From assembly GCA_964619955.1 (NCBI GenBank), contig CAZUJF010000004.1:180779-244778 (forward strand): DNA of 64,000 nucleotides, in the 5' to 3' direction. Every line of letters begins with the position of its first letter. The first letter of the stretch is position 1. The stretch comes from JACQFK01 sp964619955. GTDB taxonomy: Bacteria; Planctomycetota; MHYJ01; JACPRB01. Under the pieces are notes generated by a model. That model was not told the DNA's origin and did not search any database. It saw nothing but the letters and a program-made list of their open reading frames with translations. Positions 1-8,482 of the stretch are shown one piece after another. A program made the position numbers and the translations under genes.

Positions 1-1
1 C

Positions 2-46
2 AGCGCCACCCTCGGCTTCCGCTGCGTCGCCGACGAGCGGCGCTGA
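2..46 (+). CDS. C-terminal tail of a formylglycine-generating-enzyme-like (SUMF1 family) protein, partial
   Basis: Only the last 14 codons are in the window, in the frame that ends with TGA at 44-46. The tail reads ...LGFRCVADERR; a GFRC motif close to the C-terminus is characteristic of the FGE/SUMF1 fold, which includes the enzymes that oxidise the active-site cysteine of sulfatases to formylglycine as well as many non-enzymatic relatives. The next gene starts 9 bases after the stop. Two sulfatase genes lie 29-35 kb downstream, so a link is possible but not shown. The identification rests on a very short segment. Confidence 0.5.
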   Translation, partial: SATLGFRCVADERR

Positions 47-55
47 GGAGCGCCC

Positions 56-724
56 ATGAGCAAGGGCCGCGGGATCCACTGGACGACGATCCTCTTGCTG
101 GCCCTTTTCGGCGTGGCAGGGGCTCGTTTCGCCTGGGTAGGTCTTCAGACGTCCACCTCCAACCCCGCCTTCTGCTGGAACTGCTATGCGTTCCTCCAGC
201 ACGTTCATGTGAATTATCACAGCACCGAGCGATCCGCTGCTTTTCAGTTGCCCACGATCGTTTCGGCGCAGCGGGACTTCCGCGAAAATGATCGCGACCA
301 CAACGGCGTACGAGATTACTGGAGGGAAGATGTCGCCGGCCTCTACTTTCTCCGCCCCGTCGTAAAGGAAGGAGCCAATAGCGACACGATACGCCTGATC
401 GAACAATCCCTTGCTTTGGCGGATGCCGCTCCCAAGACGGCATTTCCGGAGAACGTCACACCCGGTGCCAAAGTCGGCTTTCTTTACAAAACCCTGCTTC
501 ATAGCGACGAATCTGCTGTGGGGCCTGACCGCTTCGCGGTTTGCGCCTACCCCGCCGGCCCCCAAGGCCATCGTTTCGTGTTCATCCTGGATGAGAGCGG
601 GGTCATATATTTTGCTGACTTCAAAAGACTGGGAATTCCTGAGAAGTACCCTTCGAAAGCAGAACGGGACCTTAACTGGGTACTTTTCAACCGGGGAAGC
701 ACCTCCCAGAAGGTTCCACGCTAA
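56..724 (+). CDS. membrane-anchored or secreted protein, function unknown
   Basis: The 222-residue product has one N-terminal hydrophobic segment (about residues 10-30), so it is probably a signal anchor or uncleaved signal peptide, with the rest outside the cytoplasm. A CWNC pair follows at about residues 40-43. The central stretch FRENDRDHNGVRDYW and the motif DVAGLYFL recall secreted proteins of unknown function that I associate with planctomycetes; this is from memory. A GAGGAG ribosome binding site lies just before the ATG, overlapping the end of the FGE-like gene. Codon use is visibly less GC-biased at third positions than in the neighbouring genes, which may mean recent transfer. No catalytic motif is apparent. 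Confidence 0.7.
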   Translation: MSKGRGIHWTTILLLALFGVAGARFAWVGLQTSTSNPAFCWNCYAFLQHVHVNYHSTERSAAFQLPTIVSAQRDFRENDRDHNGVRDYWREDVAGLYFLRPVVKEGANSDTIRLIEQSLALADAAPKTAFPENVTPGAKVGFLYKTLLHSDESAVGPDRFAVCAYPAGPQGHRFVFILDESGVIYFADFKRLGIPEKYPSKAERDLNWVLFNRGSTSQKVPR

Positions 725-774
725 TCCCTGAGTCGAAGATCTCAACTCCCCACCCCGATGGTACACTTCAAGCG

Positions 775-1338
775 GTGAGGACTCAGCTGACCTTCAGGAG
801 ACACGGCGTGCCGCATGACACTCCGGACATCAAGGCGCTCGACGGCATCGTGTCCAACGAAGTATTGAAGGCCATGAAGGCGGCTCACGAATCACTCCAG
901 AGCGCCGGGATCCCCCATGCACTGGTGGGAGCACTGGCCGTGGGCGCTTACGGATATCCACGAGCCAGCAAAGACGTGGACTTCCTGGTCGGAGATGAAG
1001 CCTTCGATCACCATTCCAGCGGCATCGTCACGCTCAAGCCGGGCGTCCCGGTGGAATTCAAGGGGATCATCATCGACCCCATCTCCATCGCCCCCGGCTC
1101 GGAGCATCTGAAGCAGGCCCTCGACCGGCCCATTGAAAGCGATGGGATTCCCGTCGCGCCCCCCGCCGCCCTGATCTATATGAAACTGATGTCTCCGCGG
1201 AGAAAGGACGCCGCGGATGTCGTGGAACTCATCGCGGGCGGCCTCGGCACGAAACCGATCCTGGCCTATCTTGAGAAACACGCCCCCACCCTGATCCCGA
1301 AGTTCAAGGAACTGGCCGAAGAGTCGGAGCGGTCTTAG
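775..1338 (+). CDS. nucleotidyltransferase-fold protein (MNT/AbiEii-like)
   Basis: The 187-residue protein contains GIPHALVGALAVGAYGYPR followed closely by SKDVDFLVGDE at about residues 47-77. This matches the nucleotidyltransferase pattern of a glycine-containing loop, then an Arg and a DxD (here DVD) that would bind metal and nucleotide. Such proteins include antitoxin-like minimal nucleotidyltransferases, but no HEPN toxin partner is next to it, so a toxin-antitoxin role is not supported. The start is GTG at 775; TACACT at 762-767 could be a -10 box only 7 bases before it. The 3' end overlaps the convergent gene by 4 bases. Confidence 0.7.
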   Translation: MRTQLTFRRHGVPHDTPDIKALDGIVSNEVLKAMKAAHESLQSAGIPHALVGALAVGAYGYPRASKDVDFLVGDEAFDHHSSGIVTLKPGVPVEFKGIIIDPISIAPGSEHLKQALDRPIESDGIPVAPPAALIYMKLMSPRRKDAADVVELIAGGLGTKPILAYLEKHAPTLIPKFKELAEESERS

Positions 1339-2504
1339 CGGTCCACCGAGGCGACCAGGGGCTGGGTCGCCTTCTTGAGGAAGAGGATCGCGAAGCAGGT
1401 CTGCCAGACCGCGTTCTCGCCGCTGCTGTCCTTGTTCCAGGAGCCGTCCGCGCCCTGCGCCGCGAGCAGCACCCGGGCCCCGTCGACGTACCAGTCCTTG
1501 TTGCCGAGCAGCGGATTCTCCGTGAGGATGCACGCCCGCTCGAGGGCGTAGAGGTAGTAGTAGCGCGCCGCGTTGGGGCTGCCGTCGCCGAAGTGCACCC
1601 GCGCCCCGGGATTGCCCGTCACCGTGTAGTTCTTCGCCAGCCAGGCCAGGCCGCCCTGCACGACGGGGTCCTTCTTCCAGCTCTTGTCGAGCAGATGGTC
1701 GTAGATCGCCACCGCGCCGACCGCCCCCGCCGTCATCGACCCGTAGGGCTCGGCGCCGTCGTTGATCCGGTAGCCCCAGCCCTGCGGCACGCCCCCGCCC
1801 GGGCCCGTGGCGACGGACTTGTCGTCGCCCTCCTTCACCGCCGTCGTCACCCACCACTGGCGCGCGAGACTGACCACGGAGCGCGGGATGTCGACCCCCG
1901 CCTCCTCGCAGGCCCGGATGCCGAGCGCCGCGTACTGGCTGTTTGAATTGTCGCCCGCATCTCCCACCTGGCGGGTCGGCGTGACCTTGATCCGGCTGCG
2001 CACCTGGGGTTTCACGCGGGGCCCCTCGGGCTTCCCGCCGAAGGAGCGCACGTGCGCCTTGTCCCCGCCGCCCCCGCTGGGCGTCCCCTGCGGGCCCACG
2101 ACCGGCTCGCCGTAGCCCCACTGGCCGTTGCGCGCCTGATTGTCGACCAGGAACTGCGCGCACTGGACAATCTTCTTCTGCCAGGTCTTCCGGTCGACCT
2201 CCTCGAGGATCATCGCCTGGAGCGCCGCCTTGTACGTGCGGCCGAGCGGAGCCGCGAGCATCTTCTGGAAGTACTCGCGGAACTTGGGCTCGCTTTCAGG
2301 GACCCCGGCGTGCACGAAGGTCCAGAGGATGAGTTCGTCGGAGTCGGGCACGTGCCAGCCGTCGTCCGGCTTGGCGAAGGACGGCGACCCCGCGCTCTTG
2401 AGCCACTCCACGCCCTTCGCGACGGCGGCGTCGATGGACTTCTGGTCCAGCGCGGGCGGATTCTGGGCCGCGGCCTGCAGGAGCAACACCAAACTCAATA
2501 CCAT
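1335..2504 (-). CDS. secreted squalene/hopene-cyclase-like repeat protein
   Basis: The 389-residue product begins with a signal peptide (hydrophobic residues 2-14, cleavage probably near AAAQN). The body has repeated alpha-toroid segments of the prenyltransferase/squalene oxidase type: GVEWLKSAG, NGQWGYGEP, QGWGYRINDGAEPYGSMTAG and GADGSWNKDSSGENAVWQT, each carrying the Gly-x-Trp (QW-like) signature. The catalytic DXDD of true squalene-hopene cyclases is not seen, and export also argues against a membrane cyclase, so this is probably a structural or binding toroid. Proteins of this type are numerous in planctomycetes. It is transcribed towards the nucleotidyltransferase gene and overlaps it by 4 bases. 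Confidence 0.75.
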   Translation of the reverse strand: MVLSLVLLLQAAAQNPPALDQKSIDAAVAKGVEWLKSAGSPSFAKPDDGWHVPDSDELILWTFVHAGVPESEPKFREYFQKMLAAPLGRTYKAALQAMILEEVDRKTWQKKIVQCAQFLVDNQARNGQWGYGEPVVGPQGTPSGGGGDKAHVRSFGGKPEGPRVKPQVRSRIKVTPTRQVGDAGDNSNSQYAALGIRACEEAGVDIPRSVVSLARQWWVTTAVKEGDDKSVATGPGGGVPQGWGYRINDGAEPYGSMTAGAVGAVAIYDHLLDKSWKKDPVVQGGLAWLAKNYTVTGNPGARVHFGDGSPNAARYYYLYALERACILTENPLLGNKDWYVDGARVLLAAQGADGSWNKDSSGENAVWQTCFAILFLKKATQPLVASVDR

Positions 2505-2534
2505 ATCCTATGTAGGGTACCTCATCGCTTCCCC

Positions 2535-3200
2535 TCACGCAAGGAAGCGCCCGTCCTTCATCTGGATGAGGCGGTCCGCGTCCTTCGAGAGTTCCGGATT
2601 GTGGGTCACCACGACCAGCGTCGCGCCCGTCAGCTTCCGAGCCGCGAGGATGCACTCCATGATCTGGCGGCCCGTGGCGGAGTCGACGTCGCCCGTCGGC
2701 TCGTCCGCCAGGATCAATCCGGGACGGTTCGCCAGCGCCCGGGCGATCGCCACCCGCTGACGCTCGCCGCCGGAGAGCCGCGTCGCGATCGCATCCTTGC
2801 GGTGGCTCATCGAGACCGCCCCCAGCAGTTCCTCCGCCCTCGACCGGCGTTCCCGCGGCGGCACCCGGAGCGCGATCATCGGGATCTCGATGTTCTCCAC
2901 GGACGTCAGCGTCGGGATCAGATTGTGCAGTTGGAAGATGAAGCCGACCTCCTTCGCCCGCACCGAGTCGAGATCCGGCTCCTTCGCCAGCTCACGCCCG
3001 TTCAGCCAGACCTCGCCGCTCGTGGGACGGTCCAGCGCGCCGATGAGGTGCAGGAACGACGACTTGCCCGAGCCGCTCGGCCCCATGAGGCAGACGAACT
3101 CGCCCTTCGCCACGTCCAGGCTCACGCCGGCGAGCGCCGTCACCGAGCCCTCCTCGTAGCGTTTCACGAGATTGACGGCGCGGATGGCAGGGTCACTCAT
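2535..3200 (-). CDS. ABC transporter ATP-binding protein, LolD/MacB type
   Basis: The 221-residue protein has every ABC ATPase motif: Walker A GPSGSGKS at residues 40-47, Q-loop in FIFQLHNL, signature LSGGERQR, Walker B LILADEPTGD and the switch His in VVVTHN. The LTSVENIEIPM segment and the small size match the LolD/MacB/FtsE-like class that energises FtsX-type permeases by mechanotransmission rather than by channel transport. Its 5' end overlaps the permease gene by 8 bases, so the two form a unit. The substrate (lipoprotein, peptide, antibiotic) cannot be told from the sequence. Confidence 0.93.
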   Translation of the reverse strand: MSDPAIRAVNLVKRYEEGSVTALAGVSLDVAKGEFVCLMGPSGSGKSSFLHLIGALDRPTSGEVWLNGRELAKEPDLDSVRAKEVGFIFQLHNLIPTLTSVENIEIPMIALRVPPRERRSRAEELLGAVSMSHRKDAIATRLSGGERQRVAIARALANRPGLILADEPTGDVDSATGRQIMECILAARKLTGATLVVVTHNPELSKDADRLIQMKDGRFLA

Positions 3201-4305
3201 ACTTCAGCGCCTCGATGGGCGAGAGCCGCCCCGCCTGCCACGCGGGATAGAGCGAGCCCAGGAACCCGAGCAAGACCGCGATGACAAACGCCTGCACAAA
3301 CAGTTCCGGTGAATAGCGCGTGTCGAGGAAGCCTTGCGGGCCCCAGCGGATCAGCAGCTCCGCCCCCGCCGTCCCGACGATGAGGCCCAGGAATCCCCCC
3401 ACCGCGCTGATGGCGACGCCCTCCGATAGGATGAGCTTGAGCACCAGCCCGCGGCTCCAGCCCACCGCCCGCAGCGTCCCGATCTCGCGCGTCCGCTCGG
3501 ACACGCTCATCAGCATCGTATTGAGCACCCCCAGGCCGCCCACCGCCACGCTCACCAGCGAGATCACCCAGACGAACCAGTCGATGTACTCCAGCTGGTT
3601 GTAGAAGCCCCCGAACTCCTCGGTCCGCATCGCCTTGAGGTGCTCGAATTTCGACTCGATCGCCGACTGCACCCGCGCCAGGTCGGCGGCCTCTTTCAGG
3701 TAGAGGAACCCCATCGCGATAGCCTCGCCCATCTTGAGCTGGCCCTGGACGACGTGGTTGGTGACCAGCGCGCCCACGGTCTCGAACGAGACCCCCGATT
3801 CGAAGACCCCCGTCACCGTCAGGACACGTCCGAAGAGTTCGATCGTGTCCCCGGGTTTCAGCCCGAGGTTCTGCGCGGCCACCGAGCCGAGCATGATTTC
3901 GTCGTCCTTCTCGATCACGCGGCCGTTGAGCCGCTTGCGGTACTTGTCGAGCAGCCGCTCCCCGGGCGTGCGCCCGAAGACCAGCAGCGCGGGCATGCCC
4001 GCCTTCACCTTGAGCCCGCGAGGGGACGCGATCGTGAACGTGCCCCGCGACAGATGCTCCACTCCCGGGAGGGCCCGGATGTAGTCCTGCTCCTCCTTCG
4101 AGATCCGGCTGAAGGCGGGGTCCTGCACGGTCTTGTTCACGATCAGGACCTGCGCGCCGCTCTCGCGCATGTACTGGCTGAGCCCCTGCTTGAAGCCCTG
4201 GGCCACCGCGTTGAACGCGATGATCGCCGCCACGCCGATGGCGATACCGAGCACGGACAGCGTCGTGCGCACCCGGCGGCGGAGGAGGTTCTTGAGGACT
4301 AGCAC
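3193..4305 (-). CDS. FtsX/MacB-type ABC transporter permease
   Basis: The 370-residue protein has the MacB-like layout: one N-terminal membrane segment (about residues 15-32), a periplasmic domain of about 200 residues, then three membrane segments near the C-terminus (starting at about 250, 295 and 335). The VSERTREIGTLRAVG motif after the second segment is the FtsX-family coupling loop, which contacts the ATPase. It forms a two-gene exporter with the ATP-binding gene, overlapping it by 8 bases, and its own start overlaps the stop of the upstream PLP-enzyme gene by 7 bases. No MFP adaptor gene is adjacent, which is common for Gram-negative LolCDE-like and for lone transporters. Confidence 0.92.
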   Translation of the reverse strand: MLVLKNLLRRRVRTTLSVLGIAIGVAAIIAFNAVAQGFKQGLSQYMRESGAQVLIVNKTVQDPAFSRISKEEQDYIRALPGVEHLSRGTFTIASPRGLKVKAGMPALLVFGRTPGERLLDKYRKRLNGRVIEKDDEIMLGSVAAQNLGLKPGDTIELFGRVLTVTGVFESGVSFETVGALVTNHVVQGQLKMGEAIAMGFLYLKEAADLARVQSAIESKFEHLKAMRTEEFGGFYNQLEYIDWFVWVISLVSVAVGGLGVLNTMLMSVSERTREIGTLRAVGWSRGLVLKLILSEGVAISAVGGFLGLIVGTAGAELLIRWGPQGFLDTRYSPELFVQAFVIAVLLGFLGSLYPAWQAGRLSPIEALKYE

Positions 4306-5567
4306 GCTTTCAGCGCCGCGCGGAGGTCGTGGATGATGTCGTTGGCGTCCTCGATCCCGATGGACAGCCGCACGCCGCCGGGATCCAGATGCCCCGCCCG
4401 CTGCACGTCGGGTGGCAGCGCGGAATGCGTCATGCCCGTGGGCTTCTCGATGAGCGTGCGGATCTGGCCCAGCGACACCGCCAGCGTCAGCGTGTACGCG
4501 TGTTTCGAACAGTGGTTGACGAGGCGGGAGGCGGCCTTGCCCCCGCCCTTCACCACGAAGTAGATCATGTTCGAGGGCGCGAAGGTGCCGTCGAAGTCCA
4601 CCATCTGCTTCAGCGCCAGCGTCCGCTGGGGGAAGCTCTCCAGGCCCGGGAAGGCCACGCGCTTCACCTTGGGGTGTCCCTCGAGGAAGCGCGCCACCGC
4701 GTGCGCGTTCTCCTCCTCCTTGCGGAGCCGCAGCTCCAGCGACGGCAGGCCGTAGACGAGAATGGGCCAGGCGTTCTTGGACGAGAGCACGCCGCCGAAA
4801 TCCTTCCGGTACAGCAGCAGCTGACTCTCGCGCTCGCGCGAGGAGATCACCGCGCCGCCCATGTCCGTGCCGAAGCCGCAGATGTTCTTGGTCAGGCTGT
4901 GCACGACGAGGTCCGCCCCGAGCCCCAGGGGGCGCTGGCAGAACGGCGTCGCGAACGTGTTGTCCACGATCGAGATGAGCTTCCGCTTCCGGCAGATCGC
5001 GCTCACCGCGGCGATGTCCACCAGTTCCAGCGTGGGGTTCACCGGGGTCTCGTAGATCAGCGCCCGGCTGCGTTTCCCGATCGCCTTCGCCAGGGTCTCC
5101 GGCCGCGTGAGGTCCACGTACTTGACCGAGACGCCCATCCGGGGCATCCAGTTCGTCAGCAGGCTGTACGTGCAGCCGTAGAGGGCGTGGTGGGCGAGGA
5201 TCTCATCGCCGGCGCGCACGGAAACACCGATCGCGGCGGCGATGGCGGCCATGCCGCTGGCGAACGTGACGCAGGCCCCGCCGCCCTCGACGAACGCGAG
5301 CCGCTCCTCGAGCATCGCCCGCGTCGGCTCGTCCAGGCGGTCGTAGATGAAGATCTCCGAACGCCGGTGCTCGCGCCCCTTGGGATCGGAATACCCGCAG
5401 AAGCCCGCCTTGCCGCGCTCCGCCGTCTCCAGCCGGTACGTGCTGGACGACGAGATCGGCGGGACGACGTGGTGCTTGAAATCCCACTTGGACGTGAGGT
5501 ACTTCCCATGCACGAGAAAGCTGTGCCGGGAGTACGGAGGCGTGTAGCCGCTCTTGTGCCGCGCCAT
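4299..5567 (-). CDS. trans-sulfuration-type PLP-dependent enzyme (Cys/Met metabolism family)
   Basis: The 422-residue sequence has the fold of cystathionine gamma-synthase, methionine gamma-lyase and O-acetylhomoserine sulfhydrylase: GGACVTFASGMAAI for phosphate binding, YETPVNPTL, IVDNTFATPFCQRPL and the PLP lysine in VVHSLTKN. The C-terminal part has the family's substrate carboxylate segment (VRLSIGIED). An N-terminal extension of about 45 residues precedes the usual start of homology. Which reaction it performs cannot be decided. The gene is divergent from kdsD. A GATAAT -10-like box (5584-5579) lies 11 bases before the ATG with no clear ribosome binding site. Confidence 0.88.
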   Translation of the reverse strand: MARHKSGYTPPYSRHSFLVHGKYLTSKWDFKHHVVPPISSSSTYRLETAERGKAGFCGYSDPKGREHRRSEIFIYDRLDEPTRAMLEERLAFVEGGGACVTFASGMAAIAAAIGVSVRAGDEILAHHALYGCTYSLLTNWMPRMGVSVKYVDLTRPETLAKAIGKRSRALIYETPVNPTLELVDIAAVSAICRKRKLISIVDNTFATPFCQRPLGLGADLVVHSLTKNICGFGTDMGGAVISSRERESQLLLYRKDFGGVLSSKNAWPILVYGLPSLELRLRKEEENAHAVARFLEGHPKVKRVAFPGLESFPQRTLALKQMVDFDGTFAPSNMIYFVVKGGGKAASRLVNHCSKHAYTLTLAVSLGQIRTLIEKPTGMTHSALPPDVQRAGHLDPGGVRLSIGIEDANDIIHDLRAALKAC

Positions 5568-5583
5568 GCTGGAGGGGGATTAT

Positions 5584-5602
5584 CCCCCCCTTTTCCGGGG
5601 GG
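5584..5602. repeat. C7/G6 hairpin between divergent genes
   Basis: CCCCCCC (5584-5590) and GGGGGG (5597-5602) can pair across TTTTCC. The element lies between the two divergent start codons (5567 and 5631), upstream of the TATACT box of kdsD. It is not followed by a T-run in either direction, so it is not an obvious terminator; it may simply be a GC-rich spacer. Confidence 0.35.
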
Positions 5603-5614
5603 TGTCAACCCTGC

Positions 5615-5620
5615 TATACT
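5615..5620 (+). promoter_or_regulatory. -10 box (TATACT) of kdsD
   Basis: TATACT ends 10 bases before the kdsD ATG at 5631, which would place the transcription start 3-5 bases before the codon. No convincing -35 hexamer or Shine-Dalgarno sequence is visible. Confidence 0.5.
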
Positions 5621-5630
5621 GTTGCGCTTC

Positions 5631-6590
5631 ATGAACTTGGAGAAGGCCCGCGAAATCCTCAAGGCGGAGGCGGCCGCGATCGTTTCGGTGGCCGTCCGCC
5701 TGGGAACCTCCTTCGAGACCGCCGTCGCCGCGCTGGCCTCCTGCAAAGGCCACGTCATCGTCACCGGCATGGGCAAGGCGGGCCTGATCGGCCAGAAGAT
5801 CTCCGCCACCCTCGCCTCCACCGGCACCCCCTCGCTTTTCCTGCATCCCGCCGAGGCCTATCACGGGGACCTCGGCCGGGTGCTGCCGGACGACGTCGTC
5901 CTGGCGCTCTCCAACAGCGGGGAGACCGACGAGCTCGTGAAACTCCTCCCCTCGCTGAAGCAGCTGGGCACGAAACTCGTGGCGCTCACGGCGTCCAAGA
6001 GCTCGACCCTCGGATCGAACGCCGACATCGTGGTCGAACTCGGACGCATCGAGGAGGCCTGTCCGCTCGGCCTCGCCCCCTCCGCCACCACCACTGCCCT
6101 GCTCGCCCTGGGCGACGCCCTCGCGCTCTGCGTCCTCGAGGCGCGCGGCTTCGACAAGGAGCGCTTCGCCTTCTACCACCCGGGCGGCCAGCTCGGGCGC
6201 AAGCTGCTCCGCGTCTCCGAGGTCATGCGCAGCGGCGAGCGCAGCCCCGTCGTCAGGGAGGACACGCTCCTCAGCGACGCCATCGCCGCGATCACGAAGG
6301 CCCGCGCGGGCGCCGTCTCCGTGGCCGACGCCTCGGGGCGCCTGAGCGGCATCTTCACGGACGGCGACCTGCGCCGGACCATGAGCCGCAACCCCGGCCT
6401 GCTCACCGCCCGCATCGGCGAGGTGATGACCCGCGGGCCCCGGACGATCGGACCGGACCGCCTCGCCAGCGAGGCGCTGGGCGTGCTCCGCGAGAAGAAG
6501 ATCGACGAACTCCCCGTCGTCGGCCCCCGCGGCGAGCCGCTGGGCATGATCGACGTGCAGGATCTGCTCGACGTCGGGGTGGCCCTTTGA
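5631..6590 (+). CDS. kdsD: arabinose-5-phosphate isomerase (SIS domain plus two CBS domains)
   Basis: The enzyme interconverts D-ribulose 5-phosphate and D-arabinose 5-phosphate, the first step in making Kdo for lipopolysaccharide. The 319-residue protein has an SIS domain (about residues 30-180) with VTGMGKAGLIG at 44-54 and the sugar-phosphate motif SNSGETDE at 94-101. A conserved HPGGQLGRKL follows, then two CBS domains (about 200-255 and 262-318). Length and order match KdsD/GutQ. I chose ATG 5631 because homology starts there; the frame is open far upstream only as antisense of the PLP gene. Its TGA overlaps the TTG start of the next gene, as in the kdsD-lpt clusters of other Gram-negatives. 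Confidence 0.95.
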   Translation: MNLEKAREILKAEAAAIVSVAVRLGTSFETAVAALASCKGHVIVTGMGKAGLIGQKISATLASTGTPSLFLHPAEAYHGDLGRVLPDDVVLALSNSGETDELVKLLPSLKQLGTKLVALTASKSSTLGSNADIVVELGRIEEACPLGLAPSATTTALLALGDALALCVLEARGFDKERFAFYHPGGQLGRKLLRVSEVMRSGERSPVVREDTLLSDAIAAITKARAGAVSVADASGRLSGIFTDGDLRRTMSRNPGLLTARIGEVMTRGPRTIGPDRLASEALGVLREKKIDELPVVGPRGEPLGMIDVQDLLDVGVAL

Positions 6591-8482
6591 TCCTGGCGCT
6601 CCTCGCGCTTCTCGCGGTCCAGCAGCCCCCGCTTTCGAAGGACCCCATCCGGGACTGGATGTACCAGCGCAAGGAGATCAACCCCCGGACCGGCCGCGAG
6701 GAAGTCACCGTGATCCTGCAGGGCGCGGAAGCGGTCCCGCTGGACCTCACCAAGGGCAGGGAGATCTTTCAGGTCCGCGGCGCCGCCGCCCGCTACTTCA
6801 CCGAGCCCCGGAAACCCGGCGACAAGTCCGAGGAGATCCGCATCTCCGCGGAGCGGGCGCGCATGGACAACGCCGCCCGCGTCCTGGAGCTCAAGGACCG
6901 CGTCCGCGTCGAGAAGGCCGACGGCAGCCTGCTCAGCACCCCCAGCGCCCTGCTGCGCTTCCACAGCCGCTGGGTCTGCCCCGCCTGCGGCACGCTCGAG
7001 GAGAAGGCGGGCCTCTGTCCGGACCACAACACCGAGCGCCGCGAAAAGACGACGATCGACCTGGAATGCGACCGGGACTTCGAACTGCTCCGACCCGACG
7101 GCATCATCCGGGGCGAACTGCTTTCCGCCGACGACGCCATCCGCGAGCTCAAGATCCTGCGCAACGGCTTCCTGGAACTCTCGGGCGAGCCGGCCTCGAT
7201 CGCCGGCGCCGCCACCGGCCCGGTCCTCCCCCCCCTCCGGGCCGCCTTCACGCAGGTGCACTCGAAGGGGCCGCTGCATCTGCGCGAGGGAGACGGACAG
7301 ACGGTGGTGCGGGGCAGCGAAGGCATCCGGGTGGACCGCATCGACGCCAAGGGGACGATGACGCTGACCGCGCGGCAGGGCACGGTGGTCGCGGCGCTGA
7401 AGGAGGATCCCGTCACGCTGAGAAAGACCCTCGTTCCCCGCCTCGTCGACGCCTCGGGCGACGTCAAGCTGGACGGCTCCACGTTCGGCGACGGCGCCTC
7501 CCATTTCGTCTCGGGAGAAACGCTCCTCTGGGAAATCGATCCGCAGCAGGATTACACCTTCGACCTGGCCCGGCTCTCCTCCCCCGACGGGGCCCTCGAG
7601 CTCCGCACCGGGAGCAACGTCCTGCGCTCCCGCCGGCTCATCCTCGACCGCTCCAGCGGCCTCGCCCTCTTCGAAGGGCAGGTGCAGGGCCGGCTGAGCA
7701 CGCAGAAGAACCCGAAGGCGCCGCCCATGGAACTCGCCTGCGACCACCTCTCGACGCGGCTCTCGGACCCCGAACCGGGCGTCCGGCGCGGCATCAGTTT
7801 TCTCGAGGCCACGGGCCATGTCGTCCTGGGCGGGCTCATGGACCGCGACGGGGCCGAGCCGGGGCGCGCGGAGGCCGACCGCTTCGTCTGGGACGCCGTC
7901 GAGGAACGCGGCCTGCTCGAGGCCCGTCCGGTCGTCCGCATCCTCCGGGGCCGCAGCGTGATCACCGCTCCGCGGATCGTGCTCGAATCCCCCGAGCTGA
8001 TCGTCCTCAAGGGGCCGAAGCATGTGCGGATGATCCAGGAGAGCGAGGGAAAGACGGAGGAGTACCGGGCGACCTGCGAAGGGGACCTGATTCTCGACCA
8101 GGTCACGGGGCTCCTGAAAATGCGCGATGACTGCCTGCTGAAGACCGGGGACCTGCAGATGCGGGCGGGCCGCATCGACGCGGTGCTCGGGACGGCGGGC
8201 CGCGGCCTGGAATCGCTGCTGGCCCGCGGAGACGTGCGGATCCGGAGGCTCAAGGACGGCACGAACCTCTACGGCGAACGACTGGTCTTCAAACCCGCCG
8301 ACCAAAGCTTCACGCTCCATGGATCGCCGTACGCCGTGGCCGACACGGGGCGGACCCTGATGGTCCAGGAGCGCATCCAGGTCTATGAAAAACCGGCCGG
8401 CGACGGGCAGCGGGTCCGCTACACCGAGATGATCGGCGGCAAGGACGGCCTCCGCATCGTCATCGAGGACAAGGGGCGATGA
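6587..8482 (+). CDS. long LptA/OstA-like LPS-transport protein with an inserted zinc-finger-like motif
   Basis: The 631-residue product starts at TTG 6587, overlapping the kdsD stop, with a short hydrophobic signal (about residues 1-12). The rest is rich in short beta repeats of the OstA kind, such as ERARMDNAARVLELKDRVRV, RLILDRSSGLALFEGQVQG and GDLILDQVTGLLKMRDDC. These resemble the beta-jellyroll strands of LptA/LptC/LptD-N that carry LPS across the periplasm. It is about three times the length of LptA and could combine LptC- and LptA-like segments. A CxxC...CxxH motif (CPACG and CPDHN, about residues 128-148) interrupts the repeats; OstA proteins do not normally carry one. The position directly after kdsD supports a role in LPS export. 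Confidence 0.7.
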   Translation: MILALLALLAVQQPPLSKDPIRDWMYQRKEINPRTGREEVTVILQGAEAVPLDLTKGREIFQVRGAAARYFTEPRKPGDKSEEIRISAERARMDNAARVLELKDRVRVEKADGSLLSTPSALLRFHSRWVCPACGTLEEKAGLCPDHNTERREKTTIDLECDRDFELLRPDGIIRGELLSADDAIRELKILRNGFLELSGEPASIAGAATGPVLPPLRAAFTQVHSKGPLHLREGDGQTVVRGSEGIRVDRIDAKGTMTLTARQGTVVAALKEDPVTLRKTLVPRLVDASGDVKLDGSTFGDGASHFVSGETLLWEIDPQQDYTFDLARLSSPDGALELRTGSNVLRSRRLILDRSSGLALFEGQVQGRLSTQKNPKAPPMELACDHLSTRLSDPEPGVRRGISFLEATGHVVLGGLMDRDGAEPGRAEADRFVWDAVEERGLLEARPVVRILRGRSVITAPRIVLESPELIVLKGPKHVRMIQESEGKTEEYRATCEGDLILDQVTGLLKMRDDCLLKTGDLQMRAGRIDAVLGTAGRGLESLLARGDVRIRRLKDGTNLYGERLVFKPADQSFTLHGSPYAVADTGRTLMVQERIQVYEKPAGDGQRVRYTEMIGGKDGLRIVIEDKGR

